From: Deltaproteobacteria bacterium HGW-Deltaproteobacteria-14
Lineage (GTDB): Bacteria > Myxococcota_A > UBA9042 > PHBI01
Reading direction: 5' to 3'
NCBI GenBank assembly: GCA_002841945.1
Contig: PHBI01000022.1
Location: 1-48,952 of the forward strand
Length of the DNA: 48,952 nucleotides
A program made the position numbers and the translations under genes. This document shows positions 8,101-15,746 of the stretch, one piece after another. The notes under the pieces are model-generated. The model was not told where the DNA came from and searched no databases. It saw only the letters and a program-made list of their open reading frames with translations. How positions within the stretch are numbered: the first letter of the stretch is position 1; every line of letters begins with the position of its first letter.

Positions 8101-9634
8101 TGCACGACACGCCGACGCCCGACGCCTGCACGCACTTCGCCGTCCCGATGCAGTGCGGGATGAGGCACTGCGAGGTGCAGGTCGGACCGGCCCAGCCGTC
8201 CTGACAGCCGCCGCAGGTCAGCGCGACGCCGGTGTCCTTGGCGCAGGTCGTGTTGCCGGCGCAGTGCGGCGGCGCGGTGCAGCTGAGCTGGCAGGTCTTG
8301 CCCCACCAGCTGCCGACGCAGCCGGTGCAGCTCTCGGCGGTCCCTGCCCCCTGGGCGCAGGTCACCGTCCCCGAGCAGTTCCCGGACGGGCAGGGGGTCG
8401 CGCAGTCGTCGCCATACGACCCGGGCAGGCACCCCTCGGGGCAGTCGCGCTCCTGGGTCGGGTCGTCCTGGGCGCAGCTGACGGTGCCGAGGCACTGCCC
8501 CTGGTCGCAGATGGTCCCGCAGTTGGGACCACTCCAGCCGGCGAGGCAGGCGTCGCAGGCGGTGGTGTAGCCGGTGTCCTGGGCGCAGACGTAGGAGTCG
8601 CCGACGATCGGGTCGCAGTTGTAGCCCGGGCAGATGAGCTCGCAGCTCGCGCCCCACAGCCCGTCCTCGCAGCCGTCGGCGCAGACGCGGTTGGTGCCGT
8701 CCTGCGCGCAGGTGACGGCGCCGTTGCGGCAGCCGAGCGCGTCGCAGCTCGAGTCGCAGCCGAGGCCGAAGGTGCCGTCGATGCAGCCGTCGCAGCGCCG
8801 GTCCTCGCCCGTCGCCGGGTCGCAGGTCACGCTGCCGACGCAGTTGCCCTTGCGGCACGCCTCGCCGCACTGCTCACCGAAGAAGCCCGCGTCGCACGGC
8901 GTGCACGCGGTGCCGTCGCCCGCGAAGCCGGGGTTGCACACGCAGTTGAAGGTCCCGAGGCGGTTGATGCAGGTCGCGTCCGCGTCGCAGTCGTCCGTCG
9001 CGTCGGCGCACTCGTCGATGTCCTCCTGACACGTCGGCCCCTTGTAGCCCTCCTGGCACGACGAGCACGAGCGGTGGTCCCCGGCCTCGTCGCAGGTCAC
9101 CGAGCCGGGCGCGCAGTAGCCGATGTCACAGGTGTTCTCACAGGTCTCGCCGTAGAAGCCCTTGTCACACACGCAGGTGTAGCGGTTGACGCCGTCCACG
9201 CAGGTGCCGCCGTTCAGGCACGGGTCCGGGTCGCAGTCGTCGACGCTCTCGACGCAGGTCGGGCCGGTCCACCCGGTCGCGCAGGTGCACGCGAAGCCGT
9301 TGAGCTGGTCTTCGCAGGTGCCGCCGTTCGCGCACGGGTCCCCCGCGCAGTCGTCGACCTCGACGCACAGACCGAGGTTGTTCGGCGCGAACCCGGGCTG
9401 ACACGAGCACAGCCCGTCGTCGCTGCAGACGTTCGAGGCGCAGTCGGTCGCCGTCACGCACCCCTTGTCGAGGTCGCACTTGGCGCACTCGCCACCGCCG
9501 CAGTCCACGCCGCTCTCGGCCCCGTTCTTCAGCCCGTCGGTGCACGTCGCTGTCGGTGTGCCCGTGTCCGAACCTCCGCACGCTCCGAACCACACCACCG
9601 AAGCCAACACCACGCTCGCTGCTGCGCCACGCAT
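5147..9634 (-). CDS. Giant EGF-repeat, lectin-like surface lipoprotein A
   Basis: 1495 residues. The N terminus has a lipoprotein signal peptide (VVWFGAC, lipid Cys about residue 19), then a Cys-rich plug, classical EGF and Ca-type EGF modules (DDCAGDPCANGGTC, DIDECADATDDC; about 92-250), and 22 tandem six-Cys units of about 37 residues with consensus C..G.C.GTVTC...SG.A.SC..C..G.WG..C (about 255-1085). These resemble the MEGF/SREC-type EGF repeats of animals. The C-terminal 400 residues hold two fibrinogen-like openings (SCLDWLDAGY near 1088 and SCADWRDAGF near 1285, each followed by IDPD and NGGG[YW]). The first is followed by a C-type-lectin-like segment with EPN at 1230-1232 and WYND from 1253. 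The end (SWGLDNIEIYVR) resembles MAM/jelly-roll domains. Probably a glycan-binding adhesin on the outer membrane; that role is inferred. A paralogue lies immediately upstream. Confidence 0.9.
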   Translation of the reverse strand: MRGAAASVVLASVVWFGACGGSDTGTPTATCTDGLKNGAESGVDCGGGECAKCDLDKGCVTATDCASNVCSDDGLCSCQPGFAPNNLGLCVEVDDCAGDPCANGGTCEDQLNGFACTCATGWTGPTCVESVDDCDPDPCLNGGTCVDGVNRYTCVCDKGFYGETCENTCDIGYCAPGSVTCDEAGDHRSCSSCQEGYKGPTCQEDIDECADATDDCDADATCINRLGTFNCVCNPGFAGDGTACTPCDAGFFGEQCGEACRKGNCVGSVTCDPATGEDRRCDGCIDGTFGLGCDSSCDALGCRNGAVTCAQDGTNRVCADGCEDGLWGASCELICPGYNCDPIVGDSYVCAQDTGYTTACDACLAGWSGPNCGTICDQGQCLGTVSCAQDDPTQERDCPEGCLPGSYGDDCATPCPSGNCSGTVTCAQGAGTAESCTGCVGSWWGKTCQLSCTAPPHCAGNTTCAKDTGVALTCGGCQDGWAGPTCTSQCLIPHCIGTAKCVQASGVGVSCTMCATGWSGTKCENQCVIPHCVGDPTCEQASGAAQNCTACGGGYWGDICDKTCSRASCASGLQCDKITGAVSKCTSCNAGSWGVACENTCEINHCAGVATCDQASGQPQACTVCEDGFWGPTCQNNCVIDGCTGVATCNKLTGTPLACTACRDGRWGNICESTCAQGSCTGIVACSKTNGAAVSCTGCQAGYWGATCQSTCDAGGCTGTVVCNQQTGATASCSACDPGKWGASCQNTCAQGDCVGTVTCDQNSGGATSCGACTAGHWGPTCAQTCQDDHCTGTVSCDQGTGDTTSCQGCVAGSWGPTCAASCEQGHCTGTVTCNQTSGAATACSSCDDGFWGASCGNACTQGSCIGTVTCDKADGHATQCPGGCALGKWGATCASSCPQGNCVGTVTCSQSSGTATSCNACNAGSWGTTCSSNCPQGHCTGTVTCNKSSGTATSCTGCQTGYWGLTCPSTCQQGNCTGTPTCEQLSGSTVSCTGCSAGFWSTKCDKACSQGHCVGTVTCTQAAGIASSCTPCVAGWYGGACQSACPLGNCTGTVTCDQGSGSATSCPGCQPGWLGTTCSTYAQTSCLDWLDAGYTQSGIYTIDPDATGPKQPLQVWCDMTSNGGGYTLYKAKVDTKYNAAQAESYCQSLGMHLFIPRSQQHQLAAWNVAVSNVYGPDASEQYMFIMGIYPNSKGATCLTRPFHSHSPGCSWHARDNGAYWVTNRTNITEPNGDNDTDASMYYDWDGGGALSWYNDIPHTSSNPWPTGYASDRFMCDTADRDFIGKSCADWRDAGFLSDGTYKIDPDGILGSGAAYNVYCNNSTNGGGWQLVASENFDSGSTSGWSATNAVTSCGVWGAIVGGYGAMAGGTNQKTYSWSAVPHTQARLEIDFVKIDSWDYNCPGCGADETGYLSFGGTQIWSQRYCFCSQGCQNVGGICDGAAVCGGGWNTEVKTHVSGTINHTSSSVLVSGSSNINQGSTDESWGLDNIEIYVR

Positions 9635-9893
9635 CGCACTACCCCCGTCCAGCCAGGCCGGCGGCCGCAGTGTCGCGAGCGCCGACGCCAGGGTTTCGCG
9701 AGAGCATACCAGAGCGCACGGTCGATGACAGGGCCACCGAAGCAGGTCGTGGCCGGTGTCCGCGTCCGCGTGCCCGGTGGCACTCTATAACGCTTTGAAA
9801 TAGTTTCGTTGTTGGCGGTGTTGCGGGCGCCGGTGCGCAGACGGTCCGCTCAGCGCTCGTGATTTTTTGCCGAAGCTGGACCCGGTTGCCATC

Positions 9894-9915
9894 GTATCGG
9901 TCGAGGACCTGCCGT
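9894..9915 (+). repeat. Possible tail fragment of the dispersed repeat
   Basis: GTATCGGTCGAGGACCTGCC matches the last part of the dispersed repeat (copy 4 reads GGTATCGGTCGAAGACCTGC). It sits between the two EGF/lectin genes. The rest of 9635-9923 has no gene; a rare A/T-rich island at about 9783-9815 probably marks the promoter of gene A. Confidence 0.35.
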
Positions 9916-9923
9916 CGCTTGGC

Positions 9924-12900
9924 TCAGCGCACGAAGACCTGCAGGGCGTTGGCGCCGGTCCCGGCCGCGCCGGTGTTCAGGCCCAGCGCCGCGCCGAAGC
10001 CGCGCCCGGTCTGCTCCTCGTCGTCGATCGTCGCCCCGCAGCCGCCGCACTGCGGCGTCGGCCCGAACCCGGTCACCGACGGGTCGTCGAAGGGGCAGCC
10101 GTTGTTGAAGCCGGCGCTCCACGCGGGGCCGTAGGTCGCGTTGGCGGCGCCGCCGTTCAGGCTCTGGCAGTTGGTGAGCGACGTCTCGTGGTCCCCGAGG
10201 TTGAAGTAGAGATCGGTGTCGCACAGGCTGCCCGCCGCCGTCAGGCTCCCCCCGGTCAGCGGATACCCCTGGCCCGCCAGGGCGTAGCTGCAGTTGGGCG
10301 ACGGCGCCGCGGCGATGATGGCGGCGAGGCTGCGCGTGCCCGCCTCGACGTCGCGGTACTCGGCGGTCACGCCCGACGGGCGGTGAACGAAGAGCAGATC
10401 GCGCACCTTCAGGTCGTGCAGCGCCCGGGACTTGAAGTCGCGCGTCGGCTGGCTGACGCTGCCGACCGACGCGGTGTTGGTGGTGAACAGCGCGCGCTTG
10501 TTCCAGGTCCAGGTGTTCACCCCGTCGTCGCTCGAGGTGGCGACCAGGGTCCAGCCGCCGGTCGTCGTGCTCATGTCGCAGACCACGTCGTAGGGGGCGA
10601 TGGCGCCGGCGCCGTCGGGGTCGATGCGGTACACGCCGTCGCCGACGAAGCCCGCGTCGCGCCAGCCGACGCAGCTGGTCGGGTGGAAGTCCTTGTCGCC
10701 GAGGTCGCACATGAAGCGGGCGTTGCTGAACCCCGGGCTCGGGCCGTCGTCGTACCAGCTCACGTCGCCGGCGGCGTCGAAGGTGTAATACATCGACCCG
10801 TCCACCGCGTTGTCGCCGCTCGGGTTGGGGACGTCGGTGCGGTCGGAGACCCAGAAGCTGCCGTCGTCCCCGGCGCGCCAGGCGCAGGCCGGGTTGCCGC
10901 GCTGCAGTGGCGTGTGGGCGCAGGTGGCGCCCTGGGTCTCGGGGTAGATCCCGAGGATGTACAGATACTCGTTGGTGGCGTCGGCGCCATAGGCGCTGCT
11001 GTTGGCGACCTCCCAGGCGCTGTGCAGGTGCGCCGCGGTGCGCGGGATGAAGAGCCGCATGCCGCGCGCCGCGCAGAAGGCCTCGGCCTCGGCGGCGTTC
11101 AGCGGCTCGGGCGCGACGGCCTTGTAGAAGGTGTAGCCGCCGCCGTCGGTCACCTGATCGCACCACACCGCGCTCGCCGGGATGGCGCCGAGGCCGTCGG
11201 GGTCGACCACGTAGCGGCCGCTGCCCGTCTGCCCGGCGTCGAGCCAGTCGAGGCAGCTCGTGAGCGCGTAGCTGTCGCACATCGGGCCGAGCCAGCCCGG
11301 CACGCAGTCCGAGCACGCGGTCACGGTGCCGGTCGCCTGCGCGCAGGTGATCGTGCCGTCACAGTTCTCGGCGCTGCAGGCCGTCCCGCAGGCCGGATCC
11401 CACCAGCCCGCAGCGCAGCTCGCGCAGCTCGTCGCGGCCCCGTCGGCCTTGGCGCAGGTGACGGCCCCGACGCAGCGCCCCTGGGGGCACGCGCTGTCGC
11501 AGGTCGCCCCCCAGAACCCCACCGCGCAGGCGGCGCAGCTGGTCGCGCCGCCGCTCGCCTTGTCGCAGGTCACGGTGCCGGCGCAGTGCCCTGCGGCGCA
11601 GCTCGCCCCGCAGGTGGCACCCCACCACCCCGGCTGGCACGTCGCGCACGCCGTGACCACGCCGTTCGCCTGGTCGCAGGCCACCCCGCCGGCGCAGGGG
11701 CCGGTCGGACAGGCGGCGGCACACGCGCCCCCCCACCACCCGACGCGGCACGCGGCGCAGCTCGTGGTCGCGCCGGTGTCCTGGTGGCACCTCACCGTGC
11801 CGACGCAGTGGTCGTCGGCGCAGGTCGCGTCGCACGTCGCGCCGAAGCGCCCCGCCGCGCAGCCCCCGGGGCACGCGGTGGCCACGCCGCTCGTCTGGTC
11901 GCAGGTGACCGTGCCGGCGCACTGGCCCTGGGCGCAGCTCGCGTCGCAGGTCGCGCCCCAGCGGCCGGCGGTGCAGCCCGAGCAGCTGACCGCCGCGCCG
12001 GTGGCCTGGTCGCAGGTCATCGCCCCGGCGCAGCCGCCCTGCCCGCAGGTGTCGCCGCACGTCGCGCCCCAGCGCCCCGCCTCGCACAGCGAGCACGCGA
12101 CCGGCGCGCCGGTGTCCTGAGCGCAGCTGGCGACCCCGGCGCAGCCCGTCGCGTCGCAGCTCTTCTGGCAGGTCGCCCCCCAGAACCCGGGCGCGCACTG
12201 CGCGCAGCCGGTGGGGGTTCCGCTCGCTTGGTCGCAGGTCGGCTCGCCGATGCAGTGATCGAGGCTGCAGCTGCTCTCGCAGATCGGCCCCCAGCGCCCG
12301 TCCACGCAGCCGTCGCAGGCCGCGAGGCCGCCGCTGTCGCGAACGCAGGTCACGTCGCCGGCGCAGGCCTCGCTCCCGCAGAGCCCGCCGCAGGCGTCGC
12401 CCCAGCGCCCGGGGGCGCAGGTCTCGCAGCCGACGGCGGCGCCGGTGACCTGGTCGCAGCGCGCCCCGCTCGCGCAGCCGTCCACCGCGCAGGGCCGCTC
12501 GCAGGTCGGGCCGAACCAGCCATCTTCGCATTGCGAGCAAGACTCGGGAGTACTCGTCGCCTGGTCACAAACAGACTCACCTGTGCAGTGCAATATGATG
12601 CACTCTGCCTCGCAGGTGGCGCCGGCCCAGCCGGCCTCGCACCCGTCACAGGCCGCCGCCGCGCCGGTCGCCTGGGCGCACCGGGTGGTGCCGACGCAGT
12701 GGGCGGGCGTCGCGCAGGCCGACGCACACGCCGCGCCCCACCAGCCGTCGTGGCACGCGCCGCACCCGAGCTCGTCGCCGGTCGCCTGGGCGCAGATCGG
12801 GCCGAGGGCGCAGTGGGGCACCTCGCACGTGGCCTCGCACCCCTCGCCCCAGTGTCCGGGCGCGCACCCGTCGGGGCACCTCCGCGCTGCGTGGGGGTCC

Positions 12901-14066
12901 TGCTGGTCGCAGGACACGACGCCGACGCAGTCGGCCTGGTCGCACAGGGTCTGGCAGCTTACGCCGCTCCAGCCCGCGATGCACGCGCCGCAGGCCTGGC
13001 TGTAGCCGGTGTCCTGGGCGCACACGATGTAGCCGAGCGCGTCGTGGTCGCAGTTGTAGCCGGGGCAGGGGGCGTCGCAGTCGGCCCCCCAGCGCCCGGG
13101 GGCGCAGCCGAGGGGGCAGAGGCGCTCGCTGCCGTCTTGCGCGCACACGGCGGTGGCGGCGGCGCAGCCCGCGGCGTCGCAGGGTTCGTCGCAGCCGGCG
13201 CCCATCCAGCCGTCTTCGCAGGCGTCGCACTGGCGCTCCCCGCCGTCGGCCGCCGCGCACGTCACGTCCCCGAGGCAGCTGCCCTGGCGACACACCTCGC
13301 CGCAGCCCTCGCCCCACGTCCCGGTGGGGCAGCCGCTGCAGGTGAGGCCGTCGCCGGTGGTACCGGCGGGGCAGGCGCAGTCGTAGCCCCCGACGGTGTT
13401 GGTGCAGCTCGCTCCGGGGGCGCACGCGTGGGTGCCGGTGGCGCACTCGTCGAGGTCGTCGTCGCAGGCCGGGCCGGTGTAGCCCGCCTCGCAGGCGGTA
13501 CACGACCGGTTCACGCCGCCGGCGGTGCAGCTGACGGTGCCCGCGACGCAGTGCCCGACGTCGCAGGCCTGGGCGCAGTCGGCGCCCCAGAAGCCGGTCG
13601 CGCATTCGCAGCTGTAGTCGTTGACGGCGTCGCTGCAGACGCCGCCGTTCTTGCAGGGGTTGGGGGAGCAGTCGTCGTCGTCGACGGCGCAGGTCGGGCC
13701 GCTGTAGCCCGGGACGCAGGAGCAGGCGAAGCTGTTGATCCGGTCCTGGCACAGGCCCCCGTTCTCGCACGGGTTGGGGGTGCAGTCGTCGAGGTCCTGG
13801 CAGGCGCCGTCGCTGTCGGGGGCGAAGCCGGCGAGGCAGGCGCACAGGCCCGCGTCGCAGACGCTCGTCGCGCAGTCCGCCGGGGAGCGGCAGGCCTGGC
13901 CGAAGGCGCACGGGCCGCAGGAGCCGCCGCAGTCGATCGCGCTCTCGTTGCCGTTGAGCAGGCCGTCGTCGCAGGCGGCCGCCGGCGCGCGCACGGTCAC
14001 ATCACCGCAGGCCGCGCCGAGCCACGCCATGGACGCCACCACCAAGGCGGCTCGAACGCCTCGCAT
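9924..14066 (-). CDS. Giant EGF-repeat, lectin-like surface lipoprotein B
   Basis: 1380 residues, paralogous to its neighbour over its whole length. The start is the ATG at 14066: it gives the signal peptide MRGVRAALVVASMAWLGAAC (lipid Cys at residue 20), it parallels MRGAAASVVLASVVWFGAC, and both genes share an upstream ACGGGGGT and GATGCG/AGTGCG leader just before the ATG. EGF and Ca-type EGF modules come first, then 18 six-Cys units (four fewer than gene A). A fibrinogen-like plus C-type-lectin-like module begins near 935, but its EPN position reads PNP and WYND reads WYDD. A second fibrinogen-like module begins near 1131 and continues into an unrelated C terminus ending ALQVFVR. The changed lectin motif suggests different ligand or calcium binding from gene A (inference). 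Confidence 0.9.
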   Translation of the reverse strand: MRGVRAALVVASMAWLGAACGDVTVRAPAAACDDGLLNGNESAIDCGGSCGPCAFGQACRSPADCATSVCDAGLCACLAGFAPDSDGACQDLDDCTPNPCENGGLCQDRINSFACSCVPGYSGPTCAVDDDDCSPNPCKNGGVCSDAVNDYSCECATGFWGADCAQACDVGHCVAGTVSCTAGGVNRSCTACEAGYTGPACDDDLDECATGTHACAPGASCTNTVGGYDCACPAGTTGDGLTCSGCPTGTWGEGCGEVCRQGSCLGDVTCAAADGGERQCDACEDGWMGAGCDEPCDAAGCAAATAVCAQDGSERLCPLGCAPGRWGADCDAPCPGYNCDHDALGYIVCAQDTGYSQACGACIAGWSGVSCQTLCDQADCVGVVSCDQQDPHAARRCPDGCAPGHWGEGCEATCEVPHCALGPICAQATGDELGCGACHDGWWGAACASACATPAHCVGTTRCAQATGAAAACDGCEAGWAGATCEAECIILHCTGESVCDQATSTPESCSQCEDGWFGPTCERPCAVDGCASGARCDQVTGAAVGCETCAPGRWGDACGGLCGSEACAGDVTCVRDSGGLAACDGCVDGRWGPICESSCSLDHCIGEPTCDQASGTPTGCAQCAPGFWGATCQKSCDATGCAGVASCAQDTGAPVACSLCEAGRWGATCGDTCGQGGCAGAMTCDQATGAAVSCSGCTAGRWGATCDASCAQGQCAGTVTCDQTSGVATACPGGCAAGRFGATCDATCADDHCVGTVRCHQDTGATTSCAACRVGWWGGACAAACPTGPCAGGVACDQANGVVTACATCQPGWWGATCGASCAAGHCAGTVTCDKASGGATSCAACAVGFWGATCDSACPQGRCVGAVTCAKADGAATSCASCAAGWWDPACGTACSAENCDGTITCAQATGTVTACSDCVPGWLGPMCDSYALTSCLDWLDAGQTGSGRYVVDPDGLGAIPASAVWCDQVTDGGGYTFYKAVAPEPLNAAEAEAFCAARGMRLFIPRTAAHLHSAWEVANSSAYGADATNEYLYILGIYPETQGATCAHTPLQRGNPACAWRAGDDGSFWVSDRTDVPNPSGDNAVDGSMYYTFDAAGDVSWYDDGPSPGFSNARFMCDLGDKDFHPTSCVGWRDAGFVGDGVYRIDPDGAGAIAPYDVVCDMSTTTGGWTLVATSSDDGVNTWTWNKRALFTTNTASVGSVSQPTRDFKSRALHDLKVRDLLFVHRPSGVTAEYRDVEAGTRSLAAIIAAAPSPNCSYALAGQGYPLTGGSLTAAGSLCDTDLYFNLGDHETSLTNCQSLNGGAANATYGPAWSAGFNNGCPFDDPSVTGFGPTPQCGGCGATIDDEEQTGRGFGAALGLNTGAAGTGANALQVFVR

Positions 14067-14288
14067 CGCATCACCCCCGTTCGCGCCAAGCGCCCGCCGG
14101 GGCCACGCACGACCCCGGCGTCGCGGCAGCCTAACAGCTTCGCCCCCCGGTCGCGAGCATGCTGCACTGCAGCATGGCGGCGCCCGTGGCCGGGAGCGCT
14201 GGCGTCCGGGGCGAAAAGCGTTAGGGTGGGCGACGTCGGCGGGCGCGCTCTGAGCTCGCTCGCCCGTCGCCGCCAGCCGGAGGAGTTC

Positions 14289-14852
14289 ATGCGCGTCCGC
14301 ACCGCCATCGCCGCCCTGATCGGGGTCACGGCCTGCACCACCGCGGGCGAGCGTCGCGGGCCCTACGACGCGCCGATCGTCGTCCCGGGGCCGCGCGTCT
14401 CCCACTCCCGCGGCGAGGCCGGCGGGATCGTGCTGCTGTGGCCGCGGGTGTACCCGAGCGATCTGACCGTGGCGATGCGCCCGGAGGCGACGGCGTTCCA
14501 GGAGCGGCTGCGCGGCCTCATCGCGCGCGCGCTGCCCGGCCGCGCGGTGGACGTGCGGCCGGAGCCCGAGCGGACGTGCCCGGCCGAGGGCTGCCTCGGG
14601 ACGTCGATCGGCGTCCTGCTCGTCCGCGTCGACGACGGCTGCGCCGCGGTCCTGCAGGTCGGCCCGCCGGGGCGCGAGCCCTCGCGCCAGGAGGTCTGGG
14701 CCGGGGTGATGAACCTCTCCCTCGAGGTCCCCTTCCGCGAGCCCCCCGAGTCCTTCGTGAAGGTGCGCGACTTCGTCCCCTGCGCTCAGCTGCTCGAGGC
14801 CTCCCACGACCGCGAGACCGCCATCGTCCGCGCCATCCGCGAGGCCGACTAG
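14289..14852 (+). CDS. Hypothetical lipoprotein
   Basis: 187 residues. GGAGG lies 5 bases before the ATG. The N terminus MRVRTAIAALIGVTACTTAG is a lipoprotein signal with the lipid Cys at residue 16. The mature part is a single small alpha/beta-looking domain with two internal cysteines in a TCPAEGC stretch, where a disulfide is likely, and a further Cys in DFVPCAQLLEAS. I do not recognise a family. It is divergent from the giant lipoprotein B with a 222-base gap, so the two may share a control region. Confidence 0.75.
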   Translation: MRVRTAIAALIGVTACTTAGERRGPYDAPIVVPGPRVSHSRGEAGGIVLLWPRVYPSDLTVAMRPEATAFQERLRGLIARALPGRAVDVRPEPERTCPAEGCLGTSIGVLLVRVDDGCAAVLQVGPPGREPSRQEVWAGVMNLSLEVPFREPPESFVKVRDFVPCAQLLEASHDRETAIVRAIREAD

Positions 14853-14878
14853 CCCAAATGCCGATCACTTAGGCGTAA

Positions 14879-14895
14879 CCCACCAATTTGGTGGG
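14879..14895. promoter_or_regulatory. Perfect palindrome downstream of the lipoprotein
   Basis: CCCACCAA and TTGGTGGG flank a single T, 26 bases after the stop at 14852. It could be a terminator stem or a protein-binding site, and it abuts the MITE-like element. Confidence 0.35.
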
Positions 14896-14900
14896 GGATG

Positions 14901-14997
14901 TTTACCGCGGAGGGCGCGGAGAGCGCCGCGGCGCTGCGGTTGGCTCCAGCGTCTCGGTGGGTGATAGGGGCCGTTCTCCACGTCCTCCGCGGTGAAA
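14901..14997. repeat. Short element with terminal inverted repeats
   Basis: The left end TTTACCGCGGAGGGCGCGGA and the right end, read on the other strand as TTTCACCGCGGAGGACGTGG, are near-identical inverted ends of about 21 bp around 55 bp of unrelated sequence. Size and structure resemble a MITE or nested palindromic element. No flanking duplication is evident. Confidence 0.5.
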
Positions 14998-15065
14998 AAT
15001 GGAGCGCCAGGACACGCCGGAGCCTTCGACTACCCGGTGCTGTGCCTGAGTGACTGGCATTGGGA

Positions 15066-15683
15066 TTAGCCCCAGGTGACGGCGAGGCTGTAGCGCCCGG
15101 GTCCGGGGTCGAAGGCGGTCAGCTCGACGACCTCACGGCCGAGCGTGCGGATCGTCGCGCGGACCGCGAAGCACTGCAACAAACGCCACGTCGGATTTCC
15201 GAAGAAGTCAGCTCCAGACCAATCGAATTTGGCATGGTTGCGCTGCACTGAGGTGCGCACCCGGCCGCGGTCGTAGAGCCAGCCGTGGAGGCGCTCGCCC
15301 TGACGGAAGACGAAGCTGACGCCGACGGTCGCCATCGCCCACTCGACGACGCGGTCGCGGGCACCGTGGGTCGCCGTGAACAGCAGCGGCTCGAGGGCCA
15401 GGAGATCCCCGTCGAGGAGGGTCTCGCCGACCCATCGGGTGATGGCGAGCTGGTGTCCGACCGGGTACCAGACCTTGCGCGAGGGGGCGTCGGGGAGCTC
15501 GCGAGGAGACAACCCGAGCGCGTCTCGGAGCCGAATCACGGCGTCGTCACCGAAGTCTCGGCGGAGGTGGGCGGCCCAGTCGCGCAGCAGCGCCCCGCGG
15601 CACCGACCCGCGAGGGCCTGAACCTGGTCGGGCGGCCAGGGCGGTACGGCCGCGACATCAGCGACGGAGAGCGGCTCGGGAAT
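15066..15683 (-). CDS. DUF2378-like protein with a probable ATT start
   Basis: About 205 residues if started at ATT 15683. The only standard in-frame start, GTG 15539, has no ribosome binding site and cuts off 48 codons that read as normal protein (PEPLSVADVAAVPPWPPDQV and on). AAGGAG lies exactly 7 bases before the ATT, which is ideal spacing. The body has the size and layout of the myxobacterial DUF2378/TIGR02265 family: a helical N half, the VWYPVGHQL region, then a beta-rich C half ending with YSLAVTWG. I base the family on overall pattern, not on a hard signature. Function is unknown. Confidence 0.6.
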   Translation of the reverse strand: MPEPLSVADVAAVPPWPPDQVQALAGRCRGALLRDWAAHLRRDFGDDAVIRLRDALGLSPRELPDAPSRKVWYPVGHQLAITRWVGETLLDGDLLALEPLLFTATHGARDRVVEWAMATVGVSFVFRQGERLHGWLYDRGRVRTSVQRNHAKFDWSGADFFGNPTWRLLQCFAVRATIRTLGREVVELTAFDPGPGRYSLAVTWG

Positions 15684-15746
15684 CGGAGTGCTCCTTGGTG
15701 GCGGGGGGCGGAACGACGCCCGCCCCCCGCCGTCGTGCGCTAGCGT

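Noticed and set aside
6596..9790. 1064-codon plus-strand open frame across the first EGF/lectin gene
   Set aside because: It arises from the high GC content opposite a Cys-rich repeat; there are no domains and no ribosome site.
5147..14066. Regular 111-bp periodicity considered as a CRISPR array or satellite DNA
   Set aside because: The period equals 37 codons, the frame is maintained and cysteines are conserved, so it is protein repetition.
9867..14852. 1661-codon plus-strand open frame across the second EGF/lectin gene
   Set aside because: It is antisense to the Cys-rich gene and its product is Ala/Gly/Arg-rich nonsense. Only its last 188 codons (from 14289) are real, as the small lipoprotein.
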